DNA of 64,000 nucleotides from Casuarius casuarius (GCA_003342895.1 PTFA01000336.1:840727-904726); one strand, 5' to 3'; positions 1 to 15,800 are shown, counted from the stretch's first letter. The notes: a model not told the origin generated them from the sequence alone. Translations and numbers: made by a program.

Positions 1-3000
1 TCCCTGGCCACCATCCTCCAAACACAGCGTTAACACAAGACGATGCGAGGTTTCCTTTAGTCTTGACCTGTAGTTCTTTCAGTCTACTCAGGCAATGTAG
101 CTACAGCAGATCAAAACAATTTAAAGAAATTATGATGACAATTCTTATTCTCTCCAGTTAAATGCTGCAAGATTAATTTAGGATGATGGGTGTCAGAAGA
201 CGACAGATTTTGAGCAAGACACTCCATATCTTACTTTGGTTTGAGCAAGATGCCTAACAGCCTTATTGGATGCTGTCTAGTTCTTGCTTTAGAAAATAGC
301 ACTCCCATTTTGCCTTCTCCATGCCACTCAATGCATAGATACATTATGTTCCTCTCAGTTATCTTTCTTCCAGTCTGACAAGTCTTAATTTATTCAGTAA
401 TTCCATTTACAAGAACTGTTCTATACTTTTGATCTTCCTTGTCGCACATACCTCCGAATATGTTGCAGTTCTACTTTTTACAGGTGAGGATAGATCTGCA
501 TAAAGTTTTCAAGACAGAAGTACTCCATATTCTCCTTACACAGGAGTGTAACTCTCCTCCGATTTCGAATGAAAAACTGTGTGTCACATTCTACCCCAAG
601 CTTTAGGTGCAAAGACTAAACAGCCCACCGACGCTTATCTAAATAAGTTTTAAACCACTCAAACATGATGCTGAGACTATTTAAACATGTACTTTAGTTG
701 TTGGCCATCAGCTTTTGTGAGCAACTAATCTGACAGCTGTTCCGTGCATGTTAATTCCTCTTACTGAGTTTTAAAACTGCATCACGTTAAATAAGTTAAC
801 TAACATATTACTTAAAAAAGACATATNCACATACACTTTCCCTCAGCCACAAGCCTCTTTGTACAGGGTTTTCTTTTACTAGTAAGCTAATTTCACTTGG
901 ATGTGTGATTTTTTTTTTCCCCTCAAGACACAATAATTAAACTGTGCATCTCCATACTATGGACTGGTATATTTATTTTAAATATATAAGAGGCATTGCC
1001 ACACCTAAGTATATATATGTATAACCAAAGTGTATGTACACACAAACATATAACTAAACATTTACTTTAACATAAACTGCACTCACACTAGAGGGCACAG
1101 CAGGCTATTCTATCATACAATTAAAGCAGAACAATTTTCGTGACTTAAGTCCTACAGCAGCATTTTGTTAATTGGAAAAGCACGTATGTAGGTATGTACA
1201 TATGCGTGTGCATTGAAGAAGTGAAAAAGAAATCTCATTTCTCAAATTCCCATAGACCTCTTCTGGGTGTTATTTACACAACTGCAGGAGACCTCATGGT
1301 AGTTTGATTCCTTAGTAGCACTGTCATATCACAATGATCGTAGTTAGAGCAATACGAACTTTANGCCATTGCCAAACCATAAAATTCCCAAATGCCCAGA
1401 CATTTGTATGAAGGTCTTCAGTATTTTATAGGAAAACAACTTTGATCTTTTAATCTTTTAATCTTTTTTTCTTATTGCACATTCAAGGCAGATGTTTCAT
1501 GTNTGCTAAATAAAAAGCTTTTTAGCTTTGTTCCAACGAACCACCAAGAATGCTCAACAACTAAAGCAGTTCAAGATGCCTTGAAAGTGACTCTTGTCCC
1601 TGTGCACAAGTGGCAAAAGCCTGCTGTATAAGCAAAGCCTCATCCTTTCCAAAGGCTACCATCTGCCCCCCCCCCAAAAAAAAGTACTAAAATATCTACA
1701 AAAAGATCTGCTAAGATTAAAACAACAACCCAACCTATACAAACGATTCTTATACCACATTAAAGGCTTAAGGCAGGATATCACTTAAAATAACTATCAG
1801 CTTGGAAGACAAAAGTGCAGTGTTAAGAATCTCAGGATGAATTCAGATAATCACTCAAAACGGCTTCCATTCGCAGATATCAAATCTTCTTGAAAGCTTG
1901 TGGTAGCCTTTAATTTCATGCTTCACATCAGTCNCTATCAGAGAATCGTTCATAGTTAATCCAGTTTCAATGTCTTAGCAACAAGCTCTCAGAAAACAGC
2001 CTCATTACACGNGGAATGAATGCAGAAGTGTCTAGCAACTTGAACTCACAGTCCTGCCAGTAAGAGACCCAAGAACCAAATATCAAACTAATCTANATGT
2101 CCTGCTTTGAGAAGAGTGAATAAGAAAGAAGAGATAGACTGATATAGATTAAGTTTTGGGATTTTAGCACACTTTTCATGATATTCTTAAAAGTAAACTA
2201 AGGAAACATAGGACAGCTGGTATGAAGTTGAAATGCAATTCATAGAAGGGTGAACATGGGAGCTCTGTCACTGGGGGTCCTGTGTAATCTGTTTTGAAAA
2301 AAAATCCATCAGAAAGAATACAATTCTGTTTTGGGGTAAATAAATCACTTAAGTCTTTTACCCAAATTTTCCATGATTAACTATTGTTTGAGAGTGCCTG
2401 TGAATGAATCACTGTCACAGTGGGAAGGCACATTGAATGGAGCAGCAAAAAATTCCCCAGATAGCAACACTGATGGTATTGATTAAATTGGGTAATATAA
2501 CAGAGATGGAGTTTTAAAAGTCTGAACTATCCTATGCTGAAAGATTCAAGTACTTGGAGGAGGGTGAGGGAGAATCAAACTTTGAATTCAATCTGGAGGT
2601 TACAGTAGGTCATAAGAAGCACAAGGCAACAATAGGATGCTGTTGCCATACAGGAAAAAAAGGAAGTCTTGTTTACAGTGTATCAACAAGAATACTTGTG
2701 ACACAAAAGTTAACTATCTACAAAGTACTAGCAAGCCTCAGCTAAGGTACAGTACATAATTTTTGAGTAATGAATTAGAAAAGATCAGTTAAAAATGACC
2801 AAAATAACACATTCTTGAGTACTACTGGTAGCTGAATTTTGCATGGGAAACAGATATGGCATAAAACTTCATAGATCTTATTTCCATACTGAAGGCTTCC
2901 CCCCACACCATTTTTATTACAATCTTCCCCCAAGAAATGAATGAAAATGGACAATGTTGGGGCCAATTAGTAGCTGAGAGCCTTTCTTTCAGCAATTGCA

Positions 3001-6000
3001 ATTTTATAAGACACCTCTTTTCTTTATGTCTAACAAATAGAAGGCAACTGACTGTAAGCATCACCTTACTTCGCTGTTGCTGAAGGATGGAATAGAGGGG
3101 GAGAAACAACAGAAATACTTAAGGGAAGGAGAAAGGAAAGCAAGGAAGGGAAAGGCTGGAGCAATTGGTTAACGTTCAGGGCAGAGAAAGCCCAAACTCA
3201 CAGCCTGTAAATACATTCTAAACATCAGCATGCACTGGTCCCTGCAGAGATGGTTTTTGTGCCACTTCGTACTTGACGGTAGTTTCTCTCACTTGGCTCT
3301 TTTCCGGCATTCCCATTCCAAGAGCCTCCATGGCTCAGGACACAGAGGCACTGCAGGGTACTGGCATCCCGGAGGAAGGGAGGAACCCCCCCGGCACTAT
3401 TCTGAGTGTGCAGGGTGCTATCAGGTGGCTCCAGCTGCCTATTTTTTCCTCTTCTCAGTGCTGAAATATCTTCTATTGCTACGGCTGTTTCCGCCCCTAG
3501 TTTATATTGTCAGCAACTCCCCTGTTTAATCCACCTGGGGAAACACTCAGCTCATAAATCTAAATCATAGCTCAAAACTGGCCAGTTCTGGGCAGTATTC
3601 CATGAAGAGTTAAACCCTGAAGTACTGCCAATTGTTAAAATTAAAGCTATCTTCAAGTTGTTTTCAGCATGCTGTCACATTTCAAGAACATGATACCCAC
3701 CCACAAGACATCCAGATGTACCAACTGGATTTAAAAGAGTTGGTACACAAGTCAGTGTCTATCAAGCGTGCAAAAGGTTCTCTCGTAAAGTTTTCTTGAT
3801 GCTCTACCAAAGCGACAGACTCTTCTGAGAGAAGGCACATTTCAAAGGCTCATTCAGTCCAAGAGAGCATTCCCCCCTGCTTCTCATTAACATACATAAT
3901 ATCTCCAAGATGGGGCAAAACTTATTACTTCTTCTACAGTGACAGCTCTCAGCTGTCAGCAAATAGCATTTAATTTTCAGTGTGAAACATTCAACTCAAA
4001 CAAAGGCTGGTAGTGCAGCACCTGCAAAATTTTTCCCAGATGGACCTTTGAAACCCTTTGGCGTTCTGTTGTACTTTCAAGATTTCTTTTAACAACAAGA
4101 GTTGAAACCAAGACAAACACACAGCCCTCTCTTTTCCTGATCCTTGAAGCTGGTGTTACCTCCTTGCAGCTGCACTCCAAACAGACCCACTGAAATGGGC
4201 AGGGAGTTCTAACAGGGAATCAATTGTTTCTTTCACTTGATTCCCAAGGATTTCACATATTCGTGTTTAATATGCATAACGCACAGGCTTGTACAACAAT
4301 CAGTGCCTTTTCCATCCACCCCCAAAAGCAAGGAAGAACAAACTTATGAGCTTTCCCTGTTCTCCTATCTGTGAGCTGAAATAAGCTAAGGGAGCAAGGA
4401 TATTATTTAATTGGACATAATATCTATCTGTTCAGAGATCTTTTATAAGTAAGGCAAAGAATTACTTTGATATATGTGCCAAAGATAACAATCAGGTAAT
4501 TACAAGACAGGAGCAGATAGGCATTAAGGACACTAGGAACACTTGGTATAAAATTAATCAGCCCAAGATGTACAAATGTAGTCTAAAGGCTAAATACCTC
4601 AAAAACCTGTATTTCTATATTCCTAAATAGTGCCTACAAGGAATGCATAGACACAGAGATCACATTGTGTGATTGTGTACAATCACATTGTACGAAGGCT
4701 GACTTGTCTTTATAGCACTGACCAAATCTCAGTTCTGTTTCTACCAGCTCTGTGGAGATGCCTCTCTTGGGACCAGATGATTTCCAAGTGCAAATCACTG
4801 CAATAGTAGCTTTGTACTAATCTTATGTCAAGCCGACCCAAGAGATCCATGAAAAGACTCTGCTTCGTATTTGGGCAGATCTCAAGGCCAGTCCAGACAG
4901 AGTCCCAAACACACTGCTTTCCGTATCATTCTTGAGAAGACACTTACTATCGTGCTGCCAAAGCCTTCAAACAATCCAGCCACAAAATGCTCCAAAGCTG
5001 CAGTCAGTCAAGTTCCACTCAGTGTCACCTAAGCCAGCATACAGGAAAAACGCAGCCCTAAAAACACACATGCAATCACAGGCTTAAAGCTGGTCACTAT
5101 CGCACAGAATAGTCATTGAAATCACTGGGAATATTTCTTTAAAAATGTCCACTTAATATGTTGTGGGAAAGAGAAAAAGAACGTTAACTACTGTACATAG
5201 AGGTAAGAATGAGAAGAATCACCACAAGACTATTATATAAATCCATGCTGCTCTCGCAACTTGCATTCTGCATTAAATTCTGCTTCTCTCTTCTGAAAAT
5301 AAGTTGTAATAGCAAGAGAAAAATACAGAGAAAGACAGCAAGAGTGATGATGGATAATAAAATGATTTCCTATGAGAAGAGACAATAAAAGATTAGGATT
5401 CTGCAGCAAGGGAAACAGATACCGAAGGGGGAAATATGACAGATGATGAAACTGTAGAGTCACAAAGAAAGCGTGAATAGTCATTTCCTATTCACTTCAT
5501 AAACCAAGAGCTAGGGCATCATATCAAAACTAAAAAAAACAAGCTTCAAAACTTCTACTGGTACTTTCGAACAAAAGAAACAGCTTTTCTATGTAAAGCA
5601 TGTTAAATTATGGAACCTATACCACAGGATGTCATGGAACTGAAGTGTCCAGTGGTTAAAACAGGATTACATGAACTCATGGAGGACAGGTCCATCAAGG
5701 GCTATCATCTGAACGCAGACTCACCTCTAAACTTTTGATAGCTGAAGTGAAGGATGCCATAATGAAGGAAAGTAATCATTCCATAGTTCACCTATTTTTT
5801 ATATTACCCTCAACATTGCTACTAGCTACGGTTACAGACAGTATAGTGAACTAAACAGAATTCTGATCAATGTGTCCAATTCTTGAGTAAAGACAACCTA
5901 TAATGTCTTTTGGAACTATGTATTATCCAACAGCTTTGAGTTTTCATATATTGGACATCATCATTTCATATACTGAATATCATCTCATTAACTGTAATTT

Positions 6001-9000
6001 TTTTTCTCAGGGGAAAGTTAATTAGTGTAAAAACAGACTGTAATTAAAACAGCCTGCGACCAGTCCATGACCCAGACGGAGCTGGAAAGGGAACAATTTC
6101 CTGCTCTATTTATGATAGAAAATAATTATTTCTGTTACTGATAAAGGTAGTTACATATTCCTTTCCAATAAATCCCATGCCTCCCACATGCTGCTCTGCT
6201 ATTTCCTTTCTGCAGCTGTCCCTTCTGCAGCTGTTCTCTAAAATTAAAAGCAAGATGTAGATGTGTGCAAAGACAGGAAGTCTTGCCTCTGTTCAGAAGA
6301 AGGATAGGTCTACAGGGACAAGAGCTTGTGAGCTCTTTCAACAAAACTGTTCTGGAAAGAGGTGGGCACAGGTTGTAACAGAAGCATGGAGTCATAGGAG
6401 AGCGCTCAGCTCAAAAGGCTCAAGATTTGCTGTTGGAGACAAATGACTAAATAGCACATTACAGCCAATGCAGCCAAGATATCATTAAAAAAAGCATGTA
6501 TTTAAAGGAATCATACCGAGGTTCTAACACAAAATGCAGAAGAAAGAAATAAAAAAGCAGTATCAGCTTTAATAACATGTAGCCACGGTACTGAAAGGTT
6601 CATGCAAATAATCTGAGCCTACTCAGATTTCAGCCCAACCTCAGAATCCAGGGCTCTTCAGAAATCCTTGGGTCAGCTAGTTCTGTACACAATAAAACCC
6701 TGGATTATAAAATTAATCCATCAATATTATACTCTGAAGTGGAATTTTGCTCTGTAAAATATCAAAAACTCAAGTACTAAAGCAGTTTAAAACTTTAACA
6801 ATCAACATGGTGACTAAAAAACATTCCTCCAAGAAGTTAGAGCAGCAGAAAGAGCCAAACAGCTGAATCTGCTAAAGAGATTAGTTACACTGTCTCTCCC
6901 AGTATTCTTGCTTCACATCAATATTTAAATTGACAAGTGCTATTCATTACTAAGAGCTAAAATACACAGCCTTTTCAAGACCATAAATGCATTTATTCAG
7001 AAGTCAGCAGTCCAAACAGATCCTCCAAGTACAACTATTCATCTCAGAAGAGCACAGGCCTCCTTTGGTAAAGGCATTCAGCACCCTGCTTTTTCTGATA
7101 ATTTCAAAAAATAATAATAAATTTGCACTAAAATTCCTGTTCTCTTTTATTCTGTTTTACAGATGTTCATTCATTCATTCATTGTAACTGCTGATCAACA
7201 CTGTTTACCAATCAAATAACCCAAATACCAGAAAAGCATATTCCCTATCACTACTTTGTCTGTGCTACTGTAGAAACTTTCTTGCGGTGTATTTTTGCAG
7301 AAGGACAAACGATCTGTTCAACTGTTCACACACAAATTTCAACAAAAGCCTGTTCATACGGGCTGCTGAAGAGACCGAGGTACCTGCCCCTCTTGCCTAT
7401 ATGCGTACCAGAATCCTAACCAATTGCAGCATTTATGCAAACACAGTATACCTTGCTTGTTTAAATCACAGATTGTCTAATCTTCTATCATGCAGAAAAA
7501 AATAAGTCTTTGTGCCCAGAAAGCCATATACTGCCACTACTATTGTCTCGATTCACTTCCAAGCCATGGCGCTTTGCACAATGACAAGTATCATACGTGA
7601 TCAGAATACAGCAGTGCCAGGTCTGAAGACACTCTCCAGAAGACTGCCAAAGGCTACCTGCTAAGTACAGTGTTTATACTTACTCCAGAACCAAGATAAA
7701 CAGAAGAATATCGGCACAGCACTAAGCCTGAGGTAACAGGCCTAACTGAATGAGGCAAATATACTGCCTCTTGACATAAAGCAAGCATCCCTGTACAGCA
7801 CTGTGATGTACAGATTTACATCCTGGAAATATCTGCACTGCACTCTGTTGCACAGTATAGACAAACCTTAAGACACCTGACCACCATGAAAGAAACAGTT
7901 TATTGTATTTATCTAGATGTGCACTTGATGAAAGGAAAAGTGAGAAGACTAAAGGGAGAGGAAAAAGCATGTTCTTATTTTGTGTGTTTAGCAGTTCTAC
8001 TGCTTCTCTGTAAACAGCTGTTTTACATTTACGTGACTCTTCCTAAACAATCTTTAGTAAAAAAATGCAATTAACTACATTAACTACTATGCATGCTGAA
8101 GTGATCCAAACTACCAAAAACAACTCTAAACTTAATTTTGGCAGATTAGTTCAAAAATAATCACTTTTTGATGATCTGAAGATACCACAAAGACAAACAT
8201 AGGTAGCTCCAGGAAAAATCATATTATACTGTATTATTTGAGCAATGACCCATTATAAAATACAAGTTAAATCCAGCAGATACAAAGTTCAATATTCAGT
8301 GTTAAAATTAGCCTTTTCTGCTACTTAAGTCCAAAGCTGTAACTCCTAGCAGAGTTTTGACACCAGTGAGAGTTTAGATGATTTCCTCTTGTATAAACAT
8401 TACAGCAACCTATTTGAAACTGTAGAACATGAACACACAAATTCAAAGACCTTTATTTTTCAGCATCAGATTTTGAGTTTCTGTTTATAAATTCCAGGGT
8501 CCAGTGACAGACATCACAATTACACAAATCTAATAATTCGAGAAGCATCTTGTCCTCACAAGGAAGGAGGGATTGTCCAATATCTTCTCCACCCCAAGAA
8601 TGCTGCTGCATCCCCTCACACTTCCCTAGACATTCCTTTTAACCTATTTTAAAACACTTTGTACTTTGACATTGTACAAGCCTTTGAAATGTCAGTAATA
8701 AAACTAAAAAAAAAAAAAATTAACCCAAGAATGTAACAGAAACACAAAAGAAAAAACTTCATACATATTTAATACGTAACTCTCAAGTCTTTGCCCCCAG
8801 AGCTGTGCAGCTGGCTGTTAGCTTGGCTTTCAGGACATACACTTTACTCTATAGGGGGCTGAAAAAGCATCAAAGGAAACAGAATACTTGTGAAAGAAAA
8901 AACAGTCTCACCACAGTGAGCTCTTGAACTCAGGAACTAGCTCTCTGCAAGAGATTTGTGTGAAACATAACCTTTGGCAGCCAATCTACACCAAGCACAG

Positions 9001-9748
9001 AACAGAGTGCTCGCATACACATTTTCTCAGGGTCTGTGCAATCAAAGGCAATGCTGATGGAGTTCAGTTCATTTCTGTGCCAAGAAGCTTGCAGCATCTT
9101 GCCTAGGCACATGTACGGCCCCAAAAATCAGTTGCTGAGAATATTGTTTTTCATTTTCTGAAAGAAAAGAAGCTTCAAAATTCCAAGAAAAGCTTCTAAG
9201 GCAAGCTTTCTTTCACTTCACCTTCTTTTCAAAATAGTCACACCTAAGCTACGACCAGCCCAAAGAACATGCAGTTTAGTCCCCAAATTTAGACTGCTCA
9301 AAACCAAATGAAGCTTATTGTACTCATTCATCGCAAACCCATTTTGTCAATAGCCTATTTCTCCAAGACTCATCTGTGTTGAGTTGTTAGGTGCAGACTC
9401 ACAAAAACCTTGACACCATCTATCCTCAGTACCCATAGAAATTAATTATCCTAGTTGTGAGCTTCTGTTCAAGAACTCTTCTGGCATCTGCTCTCAGTGA
9501 GAAGTTTATAATTAAATTGGCATGAGCAAAGCAAATTGAAGTTCATCTCTGTAACTGTCTACTGCCTGTCAGGCTACTACTTATGTCAATTAACAAAAGC
9601 TGTTAATAATGGCTTTTTAAGGAAAATAGCATCACTGTAGTGTACTTCAAGTAAGAGCAAAAAATCTTTTTAAATTTTTAATGCAGCTCAGCTCACAACA
9701 ATTTGTTATTGCTTTTCCTATGCTTCTTAAGAACAAGAAGTTACATAC
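1..9748. other. Non-coding stretch, interpreted as RMDN3 intron 6 running off the left edge
   Basis: I looked on the minus strand for the rest of the conserved TPR region (human-like YAVLCGQL, KEHVDKAIALQP, LLGRWCYQVS, ELPDVTKED) and did not find it. The stretch is AT-rich, with several single Ns, an (ATTC)n run at about 7165-7184 and a poly-A run at about 8707-8720. No long open frame and no recognisable transposon were seen. A very divergent or short exon could have been missed. Confidence 0.5.
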
Positions 9749-9809
9749 CACTGATGACACTCAGCACTTTGATCCCATTTCTGTAAGGCAGCTTCTATTT
9801 CTTGTTTCC
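9749..9809 (-). CDS. RMDN3: RMDN3 coding exon 6 (last one seen)
   Basis: A short 61-nt exon reading [20 protein letters not shown] and then W. It aligns with human [20 protein letters not shown] followed by W. The acceptor is CCTCAG and the donor is GTATGT. It enters in phase 1 and leaves in phase 2. No following exon was recognised further left. Confidence 0.88.
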
Positions 9810-12800
9810 CTGAGGATAAATTGTCAGAGGTAAGAAATTCAGTCACCATCACTCCTAACTCCTTTCTCTAGAGTGTTAGAGTACAATAATAAAATGGCAT
9901 AAAATTGTATACATTTGTTAATTTTGTAATATATTTGGCTCGAAAATATTCTGTGAACAATTTCACATTATTGCAATTATAGGGAGCATCTAAGACCACT
10001 CGAAGAGATCATGAAAATTTAAGCACAGTAGCAAATTGTCTTGACAGACAAGGTTGTTCTTCCAAACATGGTGAAACCGTCACCCATAACAAAAACATCT
10101 TCGCAAATATGCCAAAAGTTAATGAGAATTTGCAATGGTTTTGTTCTGATTCATTTCACAGCCTTACATGTAGGACTTGCACCATTTCCCCTCCAACCTC
10201 CAAAAACCTGCAGTCTCAAAGAGCTGAAACTAAGCGTGTATTAATGGCAAGGGCTATCAAAATAAAATAAAAAACTATCAAAACAAAATTTAAGTTTTGT
10301 GTTTTATATGGTTATACTGGTTTCCAGAAAAGGACAATTTAGATAATTATATTTAGTTATTTGCATAATAAAAGGGGCAACAAATAATTCAGAATAGTCT
10401 TTGTTGTATATGTTAAATGTAACAAAGTTTTTTTTGTTTTATTCTGCACCACCTACAGTGTTGCAAAACAAACACATTTGAAAACTTAGTTCTTTTTTAC
10501 ATCTGAATGTGTTAGTAACACAAAAAATTAAATGGATCACAGCAAAAATGTATTTATCTTAATACCGCACAGAATACAGATGTGATAAGTGTGAGAAAAC
10601 AGGCCTTTACAGCTTTAATTAGCCCTGGGTCTACTTACACTGTCTCTCAGAAAGCAAAATTTCAACACATACCATAACACTACTGTTAGTCATTCCCTTA
10701 AAAAAAAAACACCCCCCCCCCCCCAAAACTATAACATTGTTTACAATGCAGGGTTATAAATCTGAAGTGTAAAGTCAGCTTCAAACACAGGCAGCCCCCC
10801 GCCCCAAATACGCATTTCCTTACCATCAGATGCATATGATTTCTTCTCTTCTGTGTCTTCTGTGATTTCATACATATCACTGTGTGCTCGGGCCAGGCGC
10901 CAAAGAAAATCTTTCTGGTCTGCGTACTGCAGTAAAAGCACAAATGTAATATATCAGCTGTGTGGGAAACCCATTCTGCCATTAACAAAGGACATGAGAA
11001 AGAAAAACCACGTGTGGGCATATACAGTAGAAGTCACACAGACATATTTTGAAACCTTAAAAGGCTCCAAATCTAGAAAAACTGAAGCAGAACCACAAAA
11101 AAAAAAAAAAGGGAAAGTTACAATGCTACATTATCAGTATAGCTCTAACCACTCACACCTCCTAAAAGAGCACCCTCCCCTTCACTTCAAAAGTCACACT
11201 AGGGCCAGTTTTTCCAACAGTCTCCACTAACCCTAAAACACTAACAAAACACCAACATTACTACTTCATTAAAATTCACAAAATGAATTTTATACTTCTC
11301 ATGCTTCAGTGAGCATTCAGATAGTTTCATATCCTGGCTATTAAACCAGAGACACTACTGTAGCTGTACTGCTTATGCTGGAGAGTACATGTTCTGAGAA
11401 AAATCAAATTTTTTTTTTAAGTAAAAACATAAAACCCAACCACCTGACAGTCTCTTACACTGGTTTGTTTTGCAACAAATTTCAGATGACAGGCCTGCCA
11501 TTCTTTCCTGATGGGGAGAAAGAAGAGTTCTTAGAATTAGAACTGATCAAATAATCTGTTATTTCTTTCCTTGAATTTCTGCTGAAAATAGAGGAGCCAA
11601 GCAGTTTTTGCTTGTCAAAAGGCAACCTGAAAAGTTTCCTTAACTGGCTATACAGTACTTAGCTAAACACTAACTGAGGCTGACAGTGGCATGTAGTGCC
11701 ACTGCAGCAGACACATGCATGCCTGAACTAGCTCCTGTGGATAGCAGCAGCAGAGACACAGCAAGCCAGATTTCAGCGCTGGGTGCATCTGCTGTGCTTG
11801 GCCATTAGTATAACGTAGCTATCTGCAATAGCTAGAATAAAACTATCACTGGCCCTTGTTAAGTTCCAGCATTCACTGAATCAGGGGATCAAGTCACATA
11901 GCATACATGATATAAAAAACCCACAGTCTTTAAGGTGACATAAACCTTGCATTATCCAGGTTTTTAATCTCATTAAGTAATACACACATAAGTGTTGCCT
12001 AACCCTTCTGTTTGGGTATGCAACTCATTGATTTCAGTGTAATAATAGCACTGCATAGCAAGGCCTCTTCATTATCGCCCTCATGAACCTATCAGGCACG
12101 TGCAGTGGACAGTCCCTGGAAAGAATGTTGCCTGAATGTAAATAGAATAATATATTAATTTCCTGAATATAAATGGAACATCTGTATTGTGCATATGCAA
12201 TGAGGTAAACACATTCTCAAAAAGTTTGCCGAGTTTATTGCAGAGGCATAGTACTCTTACACTGCACGTGTGCAGTGCGTTCATTCAGGGAAAGCGATGA
12301 CACGGTAAGACATGGAGCTCCAAGACAGAGTGGTCGGGAACTGGTTGCTGCTGTAGCCTAAACAACTCTGGCCTGCAGCCCACTCCCAAGCTGCTCCTGA
12401 GAAAGGAGGCAATTGGAAGCAGGCTCAATTGTTGTGCAGGATCTAGACCCTGCTAAAATATGCAATTTCCTCTCTCCCAGCCATTTAGTTGAAAGCACAA
12501 ATCATTGCTGGAAATATAAAAAGTCAAACTTTACCACCAGTTTGTTATTAAGTAGCAGCTGGAATCCTTCTCTCTTCTCCTGATCATCTCCATTATGCAA
12601 CTGGTCAGCCTGCTGCAGTAGCTGACCCATTCCTTCCTCTACTGAGGAATCTAACATTAAATGCGTTTCATCCTCATTGACCAGGTCCAGGGAATCCCTT
12701 CGTGCGGTCCTCACTGTTTCACAGCTCACTTCATCTTCCCCTTCCTCGCTCTCTTGCTCTGACTCCCGGTCGTAATCAGACTCAGCATTGGCTGTGGTGT

Positions 12801-15800
12801 ACCTTTCAGAAACAAACATAATGCAAAATTAGCCTGAGCAGATACTGGCTGTCTGTGACACAGTTTTATACATATGGTACACAAAGACCAAATCCTCCTA
12901 ATAGAGGAAGAGGAGTATACCTCGGAGTTTATACCAGAGAATACTGTACAATCCAAGTCTCTGAAATGACGCACCTTTCATTATTTCTCACGTAACATAC
13001 ACAACCACAGAAAATTGATAAAGGAAGTCTCAGCCACAAGTGCCCATATCTTGCTTATATACTATATAGTTACATATTGTAACAGCTTCTCTTAGGCCTT
13101 TTAATTTTAATGCAAGAATTAAGCATGTTAAGAACAGGCCTAGGACAGGTCACTTAAAATGTATGGATTATAGAAGAGAATTTCAACAGAAGATCTAACA
13201 CACTCACCCACGTGGAAGATGTAACTTGAGCGTTTTAACCTGATCCTGGAAATTTTAGACACAATAGCTGTTTTGGCAAAATCTAGCACCTCCATCATAT
13301 TGTCTGAGCACCAAATATGAAAGAGCTTGTTCACACTGACATGTGAAAGGTATAAAACAGTAGGAGAGTGATCAAAACCATTTCACATGAAAAGAAGTCA
13401 AGCAGGGAGACAGCAGATGAGCCACACAAAGACATCACAAGCACAAAAACCCAGGCAATGACTAGCTGCTATATTCGTCAAATGCAATAAAATAAAACTT
13501 GGATCAAACTTTCTGAAAATGGCTAAAATTGGGCTCTCCCAAATCATATACAGGCACTTAAGTTGGAAATTTGAAAAAGCCTTCTATATTGACTGACACT
13601 GTTGCAATGTGCACTGTTGCAATGTGCAAAGTGCCTACTTACAGAATTAGGCCTGGATTTAAGAACATAGCTTCAAACAACTTCTTTTTTTAAAAAAGAT
13701 CCTTGATCTATTTTGCCCCCTCATGTTTATCTGCTTACCTTAACTAAAGAATAAGCCAAAGTTAGCCAATAATTTAATAATATGCAAATCTATATTCCAT
13801 TTTAGTTGGACTACCTAACTAGAAGGCTCTCTTCCTGAAGCAGACTACTTCAAACCCCATAAACGTTTAAATCTAGATGCTCTATGTAGTTGCTATCTCA
13901 GTAAACCGTGCCCAAGCCACACACTGAACTTCTAAAAAGTTCTACGTTACAACTAGAAGTCATGGCAATCCAGGGGGAGGGGAGGGCATTTGGTGCTGTA
14001 CTCCCTTCAGGCAGCTCAAGGAAATTGCTTGGTCATCTCATCTGTACTGTCTGAATTTCTCACTGTTCTCCAAGGGAAATTCTAGTGCTCTGTGTGTAAA
14101 GCTATCCTTGTCTGGAGAAAAGGATATGTGACCAAGGTCCATATCTAAAGAAAGCAGTCACAGCAGTTTGGCCACACACAGATAACAAAACACATTTGGC
14201 CTAGTAAAGCTTCAGTTTTCCAAGAATCGTAATTATGAAGAAGCATTTACCCTCTCTGCTAGAGGACAAGCAAACATCCGCACTCACCACAACCTCCAGC
14301 CCTCATCTGTAATTTCAAACATGCACCTTTTTGTAGTGTAAAATTTTAAGACAAGAAATAAAGCAAGTCAGCCTTGTCACTGCAAAGACAAGAAATTAAT
14401 TACTACAAGAAAATGTGCTGAAGATTAAGTAAGCAGCACTACGTTTAATGGATAACGTAACTATGTGGGGCTAGATGACACTAGGGCATTAGTTCCCTTG
14501 GCTACTTTCTATTTTCTATACTTAAACACCATCTCTTAAAATTCTCTCTGCAGTTCAAATTAAGCATGATTTACTATTTGCCACTGCTGTGCAGTGTAGT
14601 TGTGGGCTATACAGCTGCGATACTGTTCCATTACAATATTATAGCCGTGGCTGCAAAGATTTCAGTGCTTCAGTTGAAAAACATTTTCCACATTGAATGA
14701 TCCTGAAACACAATGTGGTCTTTTGAAAACAAGCAGCAATGGATGAGTCCTGTACACTTTCTTCTCTACCACAAAAATGCATTTTCTCCAAAACAGCTCA
14801 TACAAGATGCTGCTGGTTTAAAAAGAGAAGTCATAGTGAACATAACTTCATAAACGCAAAATTTCCAGAAAGATTAAGGGATTTGGATGTTATCAGCCTG
14901 TTTTCTCAAGTTTATGATGATGGAAAGTTCTTAAATGTTTTAGTATGTTAAGGCCTCTGGCTAGCACACATCCTGAATGAAAATGAAAACACACTATCTG
15001 GAACTAAAAAGCACATGGAAAGAGGAGACAAAGAAGCCCAAAAGACCAATGCAGTGCCAACGCAATACAGAGAAACTGACTTCCATAACACAGCTTGAGA
15101 CCTTTGGCTCCTGAAAGCTCATGATGATTTTGGTCAATTGTGTATGAAATGAGAGAAGATATTTATGTCTATGTGGTTTATAATACGAAGCTGAAACAGG
15201 ACTTCAATTTTCCTAAATTTAATTAAAATAAGGCAATTGCCAGAAATGAATACACTGCTGAAATTCATCTAGTAAGGATAGTTTTATTCTGCCTCCCAGC
15301 TGCTGCTAAGAAACTTAAGTAGTCTTTTCCAGAAAGTGCATTTCCTACCCTGATTTTCTATTAAAAAAAGTTTAGTATTTAATCTCTAAAAGGCAACGTT
15401 GCATGCTAAAGGCAGTTGTTCCTGAACAGACTAATGTTATACCTATTCATATAGGACGAATACCAGAGTCAGAAATGATTACTATTCAAACATTTCTTCA
15501 AATCAGATGAGTGCTGCTTATTCACTAATTCTCCACAGTAGTTCTTAAAGCTATCTACAGATGTGAAATAAAGTGTGAGAACTCCACCATCTACCACCAG
15601 GTTCACAATAAAGTAAGTGGGTTTTGCGGTAAAATATATCCCTGCTCCATAGTTCACTGAGGTCTTCTGAGGAGATAGTCTGAGTAAACATCAAGCTGCT
15701 TGTTGGCCTCTATCATGACTTAAAATTAATTATTATCTAATGATCAGATTATACTTGGGTCTGGTATCTGCTGAAAAATACCATCCTTTTTGGCATGCTT

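Noticed and set aside
4668..4687. Perfect 8-bp inverted repeat with a 4-nt loop (TGTGATTG/CAATCACA)
   Set aside because: A short hairpin of this size is expected by chance in 64 kb; no context suggests an RNA gene.
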